Below, in pieces: positions 1-8,464 of a DNA stretch of 19,357 bases. This stretch comes from Blastocladiella britannica (taxonomy: Eukaryota; Blastocladiomycota; Blastocladiomycetes; Blastocladiales; Blastocladiaceae). Within the stretch, counting starts at the first letter, position 1. Every line of letters begins with the position of its first letter. The stretch covers positions 1-19,357 of the forward strand of contig MU624875.1 of assembly GCA_025349905.2 (NCBI GenBank). The letters are read 5' to 3'. The notes beneath the pieces are model-generated. The model worked only from the letters and a program-made list of their open reading frames with translations. It did not search any database and was not told where the DNA came from. The position numbers were made by a program, and so were the translations under genes.

Positions 1-1005
1 ATCCACGAATCTTAACTTAAAATATTGCATTGGAAAAAAAAAAAATTTGGGCCAGGACTCCTCCGTCTTGCCATTTCGCTCATCAGCAGCACAGCGGCGT
101 TGCTCATGCCAGACCATGACGCAAATGTCGGTAGGTACAGCGTGCACCAGGTGGGCGACAATATACCTGGCCTTGGCAAGAGTCCGATCGCTGAGCAGTC
201 ATCCAAAGTCGTGGCAGACAGCGGCGTATTCTTCGTCAATCACGAGGGCGGCAGACGAGCGTCAAAGCCCGGAGCGGCGCAGAAATTAGCAGTTTGGTGA
301 CATTTTCAAGCGCGCCGGCGAGGCGATTTCATCGTCGACTGCGAGCGAGATCAAGCGGCATGGTGCTGTGGGAAGCCGTGTCACCCGAGTGGAGGCCACG
401 CGCCGCCCTTATTACCCAGTGCATCACCTTGAATGTCGTGCCGCACGTCCTCGTCGTCGGTCGTCGGTCGTCGAACAGAGCCTTTAAAATGGCGGTGGAA
501 TGTAATTGCAGGTCGCCGCCTGTGGACGAGCGAATCGCGGAGCGGGTGCCATTTGAGGCGGCGCAAATATCAATGGTGGATGGGGGCGACTGTGCGCCTC
601 GTCCGAGGGCAAGGAGGAAGAAGAAAAGTCTTAGGCAAGATTCACATACGTAATTGTATTTTTTCCTTTCGTATTATTATTATCCTTTAGTCGCGTAATC
701 AATCGATACCGGCACAGTACTTGGCCGATGTAATACGGACACGGCCCATTGGAGTCAAGCCTAAAAATATGCCGGGATAGGATTGCGCAATTCCCGTGTT
801 CAGTTTTTTTTTTTTTCACTGAAGAAAAACGACACGCGAATTGTCAGCGTTGCTTTTCTGTTGACCATTCAAAAGCAGCACGCGTCCTCTCCCTACTCTC
901 CCCCACCACGCGCGTCGGATTTCTCTTTCGCGCCCTCTTATTGTCGTCCGTGTCTCTCCACGCTCTACTCCCCCCATACACTTATTTGCACACACGCGAA
1001 CAAAA
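1..1005. other. Unassigned upstream region with pyrimidine-rich leader of the SAM synthetase gene
   Basis: No gene is recognised in these 1,005 nt. Open frames exist on both strands in 1-650 (for example + 294-653, ending in an Arg/Lys-rich tail), but none resembles a family I know. Their third positions are less GC-rich than in the clear genes of this window. Position 36 begins a 12-A run and about 803 begins a 14-T run. From about 880 to 1000 the + strand is rich in C and T, as in many fungal core promoters and 5' leaders, and it leads directly to the ATG at 1006. The promoter role of that block is inferred. The left part could be the end of a gene lying outside the window. Confidence 0.4.
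451..473. repeat. Short TCG/GTCGTCG tandem stretch
   Basis: The words TCGTCG and GTCGTCGG recur back to back over about 23 nt within the unassigned left region. It is a small imperfect tandem repeat, and no function can be given. Confidence 0.5.
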
Positions 1006-2459
1006 ATGACCTCGTTTGACAACAACAACGATACCTTCCTCTTCACCTCCGAGTCGGTCGGTGAGGGTCACCCTGGTACGACTTTTCTCGTTGCTGCCTT
1101 GTTTTTCTGTTGTTATCGTGGCGACGCGGGTGCACAGCCTTATTCCTTTGGGCACTGCTTTCAATTTTGTCTGCACGCGACAACAGCACTCTCGGAGCCG
1201 GTTCCATGTGCTACATGGTCCAATTGAGCAATAACAAAAACTGACAATAAAAAAAACAGACAAGATCTGCGATCAGGTCTCTGACGCGATTCTCGACGCG
1301 TGCCTGGCCGAGGACAAGTTCTCCAAGGTGGCGTGCGAGACGGCGGCCAAGACGGGCATGATCATGGTTCTGGGCGAGATCACCACCCGCGCGACCCTGG
1401 ACTACCAAAAGATCATTCGGTCCACCATCAAGAAGATTGGCTACGACGACTCGGCCAAGGGTTTTGACTACAAGACGTGCAACGTGCTGGTGGCCATTGA
1501 GATGCAGTCGCCCGACATTGCCCAAGGCCTCGTCCAGGAGGGCGACGCCGTGGAGAAGATTGGCGCCGGTGACCAGGGCATCATGTTTGGGTATGCTTTC
1601 CCTTATTTTTGACTTTTTTTCCCCCTTTGTGGCTTCCCCAACCATGCACTGGAATCACTCATAACTCATACCAAATGAAACAAACAGCTACGCCACCGAG
1701 GAAACCCCCGAGCTCATGCCCCTGACCATCATGCTTGCGCACCACCTGAACGCGCGTCTGTCCGAGTGCCGCCGCAACGGCGAGATGTCGTACCTGCGTC
1801 CCGACACCAAAACGCAGGTGACGGTCGAGTACAAGCTCGACAATGGCCAGCCGATCCCCCTTCGCGTCGACGCTATTGTCATCTCTACCCAGCACGCCGA
1901 GGAGGTCACCAACGAGAAGCTGCGCGCCGACCTGCGCGAGAAGGTGATTGCCAAGGTAATTGACGCCAAGTACCTGGACGAGCGCACCAAGTACCACTTG
2001 CAGCCCTCTGGCCGGTTCGTGATTGGTGGCCCGCAGGGTGACGCTGGCGTCACTGGCCGCAAGATCATTGTCGACTCGTACGGAGGCTGGGGCGCGCACG
2101 GCGGTGGTGCCTTCTCGGGCAAGGACTGGTCCAAGGTCGATCGGTCGGCGGCGTACGCGGCCCGCTGGGTCGCCAAGTCCGTGGTCGCTGCGGGCCTCGC
2201 CCGTCGTTGCCTCGTGCAGACCTCGTACGCTATTGGTGTGGCCGAGCCCGTGTCCATCCACGTCGAGACCTACGGTACCGGTAAGAAGTCGGACGCCGAG
2301 ATTCTGCGGATCATCAAGAAGAACTTTGACATGCGTCCCGGAAAGATCGTGCAGGAGCTCGACCTGTGGCGCCCGATCTACTCGGCCACCGCTTGCTACG
2401 GTCACTTTGGCCGCTCCGAGTTCCCGTGGGAGCAGGTCAAGAAGCTCGACCTGAACTAA
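1006..2459 (+). CDS. SAM2: S-adenosylmethionine synthetase (methionine adenosyltransferase)
   Basis: The enzyme makes S-adenosylmethionine from methionine and ATP in the cytosol and so supplies methyl groups, including those for sterol and phospholipid methylation. Exons are 1006-1075, 1260-1590 and 1688-2459, giving 390 residues, the usual length for the family. Visible landmarks are the N-terminal [19 protein letters not shown] block (ATP/methionine site), signature [12 protein letters not shown], signature [14 protein letters not shown], and the C-terminal YGHFGR. Intron 1 (1076-1259, donor GTACGA) splits the Asp codon of GHPDK. Intron 2 (1591-1687, donor GTATGC) splits the second Gly codon of the [12 protein letters not shown] signature. 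Both junctions restore the conserved sequence exactly, which fixes the exon borders. The ATG at 1006 sits just after a CT-rich leader and gives the expected N-terminus. The gene ends 116 nt from the stop of the convergent LDWW gene. The exact yeast paralogue (SAM1 or SAM2) cannot be assigned. Confidence 0.97.
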
Positions 2460-2575
2460 AAAGTAGTCCAGATTGGGTGTGTGTAAGAATGTGACGACTA
2501 AATACAAATGGTAATTTTTTTTTTAATTTTCCTTTTAAAAGTATGCGAGAGTGTATTTAGCACATTTCATTCAAA

Positions 2576-4738
2576 TTACTCGCCAGTCTCCAACGAAATC
2601 CTTCCCTCATCTGACTTGACAAGCCAAAACGGCTGCAACTTGGGTACTGCCAGATCGGCGACCATCCAGAACTTGCACCCGCGCTTCTCCTGCGCGTCCC
2701 ACCACGGCCCGTTGGCCCATGATCCGTGCGGTAAAGCGGTGGGAAAGCAAATGATCCGCAGCCCGTTGGCAACGTGGCGGTCAAAGATCCAGTCCAAGGG
2801 CTCACCAAAGGTCGCAGCGGTCAGTGCGAACCACATCTCGTCCGGATCAAAGGTGCGCGATGTGCGCTGCTGCTGCTGCCGAGACTGCCACCACCTAAAC
2901 AGCCAGTCCTTGACCTCAAGAGAGTCACTGGAGCCCGTGAAATACGTCAGTGCAGGTAACAGCGCCAGCTCGAGCTGGTGCCGGGCGGCAAAGTCGATCC
3001 AGAAATGGACGGCAAGCGGTTTCCCGCTTTCAACGGTGGCGGTGAGAGCATGTTGCATGGCGGGTCGCGACAAAAAGCTCGATTTGGGAAAGGCCGGGTC
3101 GTTGAGCACCACCGACTCCCACCACCGCACTGTTTCCACTTGGCCGCCACAGCAAGCAACATGAACAAAGTCGGTCCACAGTTGACGGTTGTTGAGAAGT
3201 TGGTGAATAAACTGCTGCGAGCACCCTTGCGTGATCATGGACCAGCACGCCTGGAGCGACAGCAGCGACGGGGTACGAGCGACCCGAGTGAATTCCCAGA
3301 TCCACGCTGTGGCGAGCTGTTCCTTGTTCAATGTACCATTGTTGAATTGCCACCAGTAGCGCAACGACTCTGGGTTCCCCGGCTCTGCACTGAGGTACCG
3401 CGTGGGAGCAGACTCGGCCGGCGTCGCGCGGCCATCGGCCAGCAGCTGGTGCCACCACTCGAGCACTTTTACGCGGCCATGGATCGTTGCGGCCGTCAGC
3501 GCCTTGGAAATGGCGGTGGCATTTCCCCACCGCATGAACTGCTGCTGCGTACGGCTGAGCCACCAGTCGAGCGCTTGAATAGAACCGGCTCCAGAGGCGC
3601 GAATCACGGCGACAAAAGACCACCGGAACGAGCACTTGGGAGTAGACCGACATTTCTCGTACCACCAGTCCAAAACTGAGATCTCGCCAGCAAATGAAGC
3701 TGCCGCGACCAGTTCGCGGCCCAGAAGCGTCCAGTTGAGTTTCTGCGGATGCACCATGGCCTGCGTGCGGTCCCACATCCAAATTAGCGCCGCCAAGTCG
3801 CCCTCTCGAGCGGCCTGGCAGACCCACTCGATCGTGGTCGAGTCGGCGGCGTACACTCGCATAACCGGATCCACGGCCGTCAGCAGCCAGAACTGCGGTG
3901 GGTCGTCTGAATACTCCCGAAGCCACCAGTCCATCGCGTCCCGCTGCCCATGCTCAAAGTGGTACTCAAACATCAACGTCCGTGCGGGTCCGACCGGTCG
4001 AATCCACAGCGGGTTCGCTCGCCACCAGTCCAGGACCACGACCGATGATATGCGGTGAAGGACGAACAACTTGATCAGGAAATACTCGCGCGCCTTTTCC
4101 AATTTGAACGCATCGTGCACCTTGTCCCACCACCAGTCGAGGACGTTGGTGGTTGCATGGTCCACGCTGTTACTCGGTACATCTCGAAGCAGCTCGGAGA
4201 GATTGCGTGCGGTCAAGTCCGTGGCGGCGGCGCGGACCAGGAACCAATCGAGCAAATCCAGGTCGCCGAGTGCGGCGGCGGCCGCAAAAACGGGCGGTCT
4301 CGGAGGAAATACGTCCGGGTGCTGGGCAGCGATGGCGGTCATCGTGGCGATCCGGTCTTGGGTGGTCTCCGAAGCTGATTTCGACAATTGCGCGGCGGCC
4401 GCACGTGCCATCAGTTGGGCGTAGTCGAGCTGAGGGAATGACGCTGCTAGCCAGCGCAGAGTATCTGAGTCCATGACCGAGCAATAAAATGATACAAGAG
4501 CCTCTATGGCGGTGCATAAGCGAGACCGGGGCAGCAGCCGGATCAGGCGCTTGTCGGTCATTGTGGATTGGGCGACTGCTAAAGGAGACAATTGCTCGAA
4601 TCCGCGGGCCAGCAGGGCCGGGAGCACTTTGGGTGCGTGGTTGCGACATAAAACCCGCGATATCACCAGCACGTCGTCCAGCTTAAAACACGATTCCACG
4701 GCGGAGGCGAGAATGAGGTTACAGACATCAAAGATCAT
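2576..4738 (-). CDS. LDWW-repeat protein (ankyrin-like solenoid, 720 aa)
   Basis: A single uninterrupted frame of 720 residues starts at an ATG with an A-rich context. A motif of the form (hydrophobic)-L-(D/E)-W-W recurs irregularly: LLDWF near residue 163, VLDWWW near 199, VLDWW near 235, AMDWW near 268, VLDWW near 355, ALDWW near 389, VLEWW near 425, LRYWW near 459, then VRWW and RWWQSR further on. Between hits lie stretches of the type 'AAASFAGEISVLDWW' or 'AATIHGRVKVLEWW'. These match the helix-turn-helix pattern of ankyrin-like repeats in which the second helix carries the tryptophans. From memory, blastoclad fungi such as Allomyces and Catenaria have many proteins of this style; I could not check this. 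No enzyme motif, signal peptide or clear membrane segment is seen. A protein-binding scaffold is the likely role, but this is inferred. The start codon is only 53 nt from the stop of the upstream tandem gene, so its promoter must be very short or overlap that gene. Confidence 0.85.
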   Translation of the reverse strand: MIFDVCNLILASAVESCFKLDDVLVISRVLCRNHAPKVLPALLARGFEQLSPLAVAQSTMTDKRLIRLLPRSRLCTAIEALVSFYCSVMDSDTLRWLAASFPQLDYAQLMARAAAAQLSKSASETTQDRIATMTAIAAQHPDVFPPRPPVFAAAAALGDLDLLDWFLVRAAATDLTARNLSELLRDVPSNSVDHATTNVLDWWWDKVHDAFKLEKAREYFLIKLFVLHRISSVVVLDWWRANPLWIRPVGPARTLMFEYHFEHGQRDAMDWWLREYSDDPPQFWLLTAVDPVMRVYAADSTTIEWVCQAAREGDLAALIWMWDRTQAMVHPQKLNWTLLGRELVAAASFAGEISVLDWWYEKCRSTPKCSFRWSFVAVIRASGAGSIQALDWWLSRTQQQFMRWGNATAISKALTAATIHGRVKVLEWWHQLLADGRATPAESAPTRYLSAEPGNPESLRYWWQFNNGTLNKEQLATAWIWEFTRVARTPSLLSLQACWSMITQGCSQQFIHQLLNNRQLWTDFVHVACCGGQVETVRWWESVVLNDPAFPKSSFLSRPAMQHALTATVESGKPLAVHFWIDFAARHQLELALLPALTYFTGSSDSLEVKDWLFRWWQSRQQQQRTSRTFDPDEMWFALTAATFGEPLDWIFDRHVANGLRIICFPTALPHGSWANGPWWDAQEKRGCKFWMVADLAVPKLQPFWLVKSDEGRISLETGE

Positions 4739-4791
4739 TTTTTGTAGACCCCAAATTTTCTGGATGAGGAAAGACGATTAACAATGAGCCT

Positions 4792-5318
4792 TTAATTCAA
4801 CCGAATATAAAAGGTGAAATTCTGCGTACCATGCCAACAAGCCGGGCGTCGGCCTTGCTCGGTCAGCGCCTTCTGGCGCGCGGATTTCTCCTTGTCGTTG
4901 CGGCGCTTGGCCACGATCTTCTCTTACTGCACATAATAAATGCGCTAATGGGAATGCAGAGTCAGAAAAAAGTGGACCTATCAAGAAAACGGAGACATAC
5001 CTCCTCCTCTGTCGTGTCCGTAGCGGAACCCGACATGGCCCCGCTCTCGGCGGCCTTGAAGCGCGCCTCCTGCGCAGCGATACCTTCCCCCAAGAAATCC
5101 TTAAGGCGGCCAGCAACAATGTCGCTCTGCGTGGCCAGCGCAAGGTAACCACCACGAACGAGGCCCTTCCTCATGCGCTTAGCAGCCTTCACCATAGGAA
5201 GACCGTCGTCCACGTGTGCCTGGACGGCCTCCGTGATTGCGGCCCTCATGGCAGGGAGCGCCAAGTTGGTCTTGGTGAGCCCGCCATGGCACATGCCCGC
5301 AATGATCTGCGTCGTCAT
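4792..5318 (-). CDS. Unrecognised small basic/helical protein, two exons
   Basis: I do not recognise this protein. Exon 1 runs from the ATG at 5318 to 5001 and encodes 106 residues, beginning MTTQIIAGMCHGGLTKTN and ending in an acidic EEE. The intron (donor GTATGT at 5000) most plausibly ends at the AG at 4921. That lets exon 2 (4920-4792) read KIVAKRRNDKEKSARQKALT, a basic helix-prone stretch with strongly coding-like third positions, and gives 148 residues in total. The last 15 or so residues, before the TAA at 4792, look less coding-like. An AG six bases earlier (after GTGC) would instead give an immediate TAA and a 106-residue product. The ORF is open upstream of 5318 to 5555, but that part is Pro/Arg/Ser-rich and reads like a translated leader. 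It diverges from the importin alpha gene across 331 nt. No function is proposed. Confidence 0.5.
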
Positions 5319-5649
5319 GTCCGGGATCGGGGGAGGACGGGGGCTTCGAGAGCGCCAACGGGAAGGGAGCCGGCGAGGATGGAGGGCAAGCACGACCCTG
5401 TGTGGGAAATGGTTTAGCCGGTGGCTTTTTTGGAGCTTGCTGGAATGGAGGGTACGACGAGCAGGGAAATAAGAAAAAGAGATAGGGGAGCACGCACCCT
5501 CACTCTGCCTATGGACGACATATACATATATATGAAGCTCGTGCCGTGGCGACATCTCCTCTTAGCGGAGGTGGGGTGAGGAAGCGCAAAAGAGAAACAA
5601 GACGAAAAACACTTTTTTCAAAGCATTTTATTAACAACAGCAATCAGAA
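5319..5649. promoter_or_regulatory. Shared divergent promoter region
   Basis: These 331 nt separate the starts of the small minus-strand gene and the importin alpha gene. An AT block at 5518-5534 (ACATATACATATATATG) is the only TATA-like element. It lies about 115 nt before the importin ATG and about 200 nt before the other start. An A-rich, AACAACAGCAATC-type leader precedes the ATG at 5650. The bidirectional use is inferred from gene order alone. Confidence 0.45.
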
Positions 5650-7446
5650 ATGCAAGCATCCACCGCCGCCGCATCCGATCCCTCGGCCCTCACTGCGGGT
5701 GCCGAACGTGCCGCCCAGTACAAGAACCGTGGCGCACTCAAGGAGGACGATCTGCGCCGCAAGCGTGGGGACCAGCAGGTCGAGCTGCGCAAGCAAAAGC
5801 GCGAGGACAACCTGGCCAAGCGCCGCAACATTGCCTTTGCCACCGACGGGCAGCCTGACGAGGAGCTGACTGCTGGGCCTGTATTTATGCTTTTTCATAC
5901 TGTAAGGTGAGGACAATTGACTAAAATAACCAACTAAACATATAGCTGATCGAGCAGCTTGGCCTTCTGACCGCCAACCTCGCCTCCAACAACGTCCCGC
6001 TCATGACCGAGGCCGCCAGTGCCTTTCGCAAGCTTCTTTCTCGCGGTATATCCCTTCCTTAACTCATATTCGATTCCCAAGACAACTAATACTGCAAAAA
6101 AAAAAGAAAAACTGCCCCCAATCGCCGAAGTCGTCCAATGCAACGTGGTCCCGCGGTTCGTCGAGTGCCTTGCCATCGACGCGCCCCTGCTTCAGTTCGA
6201 GTCGGCCTGGGCCCTGACCAACATTGCCTCGGGCACCTCGGAGCAGACCGAAGTGGTGATCCAGTCGGGTGCCGTTCCCGCTTTTGTGCGTCTGCTGCGG
6301 TCCAAGACCGTGGATGTGGTCGAACAGGCGGTGTGGGCGCTGGGCAATATTGCGGGCGACTCGCCCGTGTACCGCGACATGGTCATGGAGCACGGGATCC
6401 TGCTGCCCCTTTTGGACATTCTCAACGGTCAGGGGACCAAGCCGTCGCTGGTGCGTAACGCCGCGTGGTGCCTGTCCAACTTGTGCCGCGGGAAATCGCC
6501 CGTGCCCAATTGGGAGGCGGTCTCGGTGGCGCTGCCGACGCTGGCCAAACTTCTATACTCGCACGACGAGGAGATCTTGATCGACGCCACCTGGGCCATC
6601 TCGTACCTGTCGGACGGCAACAACATCAAGGTGCAGGCCGTCATTGACACGGGCGTCTGCCGCCGCCTCGTCGACCTACTCTCGCACTCGTCCACCGCCG
6701 TCCAGACCCCAGCGCTGCGCACCGTGGGCAACGTGGTCACGGGCGACGATTTCCAGACCCAGATCATGCTCAACGCTGGTATGCTGCAAGGAATTGGAAC
6801 CTTGCTGTACTCCCCACGCGAGGCGCTGCGGAAAGAAGCGTGCTGGACGCTCTCCAACATCACTGCCGGCACAGGCCCGCAAGTGCAGATGGTGATTGAT
6901 GTTGGACTGGTGCCGCCGCTGATCCACCACATGACGCACGGCGACTTCAAGACCAAGAAGGAGGCGTGCTGGGCGCTGTCGAACGCCACGGCCTGTGGAC
7001 TCGAGTACCCGGGCCAGATTGCGTATTTCGTTGCTCAGGGCATCCTTGAGCCGCTGGGCGAGCTTCTGGGTTGCATGGACGCCAAGCTGATCAACGTGGT
7101 CTTGGACGCGCTCGAGAACATCTTCAAGGTCGGCGACCACGTGGCGCTGTCGCTCCCCGAGGCCCAGGGCTTGAACCCGTACACGATCCGGTTCGAGGAG
7201 TCGGGTGGGGCCGAGCGGCTGTTTGCGCTGCAGGACCACGAGAACGAGATGGTGTACGACCACGTGTTCCGGCTCATTGAAAAGTACTTTGACCACGAGG
7301 CCGACGCCGACGAGAACGCGAGCCCGGCCGCGCCCAGTGGCACAGCGGCGGCGGCAGTAGTTGCGGCACCCTCGGTCAATGAGCATGGGCAGTTTACGTT
7401 CTCGGCCGACATGCAGGCTGCGCCCGCGACTGGTTATCAAGTGTAA
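5650..7446 (+). CDS. SRP1: Importin subunit alpha (karyopherin alpha)
   Basis: This is the nuclear import adaptor. It binds classical nuclear localisation signals through armadillo repeats and binds importin beta through its N-terminal IBB domain. Exons are 5650-5880, 5946-6045 and 6107-7446, giving 556 residues, near the family norm of 520-550. The IBB lies at residues about 24-60 ([19 protein letters not shown], then RKQKRE and KRRN). The Arm repeats carry the Trp/Asn ladder: [56 protein letters not shown]. The C-terminus has [19 protein letters not shown] followed by an Ala-rich tail and a QFTF motif. Intron 2 (6046-6106) has an ACTAATAC-like branch site and an acceptor at the end of a 10-A run. 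The donor of intron 1 is less certain: GTATTT at 5881 gives a clean IBB-to-Arm join, while GTAAGG at 5902 keeps frame and would add PVFMLFHT. Confidence 0.97.
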
Positions 7447-8464
7447 TACAATCCTTACCATTTTTTTATTGCTCTTTGAGGTTGGTGTCGGTCCTTCACG
7501 GCTGCGCAATGAACGCGGTTTTGGAGATGGAATTCCAAGCTGGCCTGCCATGGAAATCGGAACACGATTTACTTTGCATGGATTTCCCGTGTCCCAATCC
7601 TTCCATCCGAATTACAATGCCCATTTTTCTTTCTAATGTCCGATTTTCTTGTCGATATTCCAGCCGGTCCTTCCATGTCCATTTTTTTTGATCCAGTAAT
7701 AGGATATCCAGCTTGGGTTTCCACTGCCATTCCGATATCCCACCTTTCCAGCGCCAGCATTCGGATCCAGTATTTCCAATAGATTTCTTATATTCCAGCG
7801 ATTTCCACTCGTCTCGTCGTCATCGACCGCTCCCGATCCGACCCGACTGATACTTTGATCCTAGATTCCTGCTTGATCGTGACCTTGATCCGCCGCGCTC
7901 GCTTGTTGCTTATTCTCGACCTATCAAAAGTACAATGTGAAGTGAAGGGGAAAGAATACCATATACAACACGCGATTGCCCGTCAAAAAAAAAATTGCCT
8001 AAATATATTGCGTCAGTCAAGTTGCTCATCTTTTAAGAACGAGAATCGATGGAAATATCACACCACCCGTCGAATTGGCGGTGATTAAATTGAAGAAAGT
8101 ATAATTGCGTGAGGTCGAGACGGAAAGAAAGAGCGATAGGGATCACACAGTCGGTGTGTTGATCGCGCTTGGACCGATCCTTGAGGAGCCCAGTGAGACC
8201 AACGAAGGATCCAGACACCGATTCTTGTTTTTGTCATGCTCACCATTGTTGAATGTAGTTTTGGCTCCCCGCAAAAAAGTCAAATACCAGAATGCCGGAA
8301 TCTTTCCACTCGATTCAGAATGCCGTCAAAGCTTGGCCAAGATCCCCCCCTCTTTGTTTTTTCCCCTGAGTCACAAACTCAGTTGAGCTCCTTTTGGAAC
8401 GGGGAGTTCACGTGTGTTCATTGAGCAGCCGTGTTGGTCCTGTCTTAGAATTTTTTTCAGTCAA
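7447..8464. other. Long intergenic region rich in TTCCA / GATATCC-like words
   Basis: No gene is supported in these 1,018 nt. From about 7530 to 7830 the + strand repeats related words at irregular spacing: ATTCCA, TTTCCA, GATATTCCAGC, GGATATCCAGC, TTTCCAGCG, TATATTCCAGCG, TTCCATG. A weaker echo (ACCAGAATGCCGGAATC) lies near 8286. The composition is AT-richer than the flanking genes and the open frames are short. No tRNA B-box (GGTTCRANNCC-type) is present. The right end should contain the promoter of the PPR-like gene starting at 8465. The repeated words could be a decayed minisatellite or clustered factor sites; neither can be shown here. Confidence 0.5.

Noticed and set aside
7569..7760. 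Minus-strand ORF in the intergenic region
   Set aside because: It is short, starts at a weak site, and its sequence is produced by the repeated TTCCA-type words; no family resemblance.
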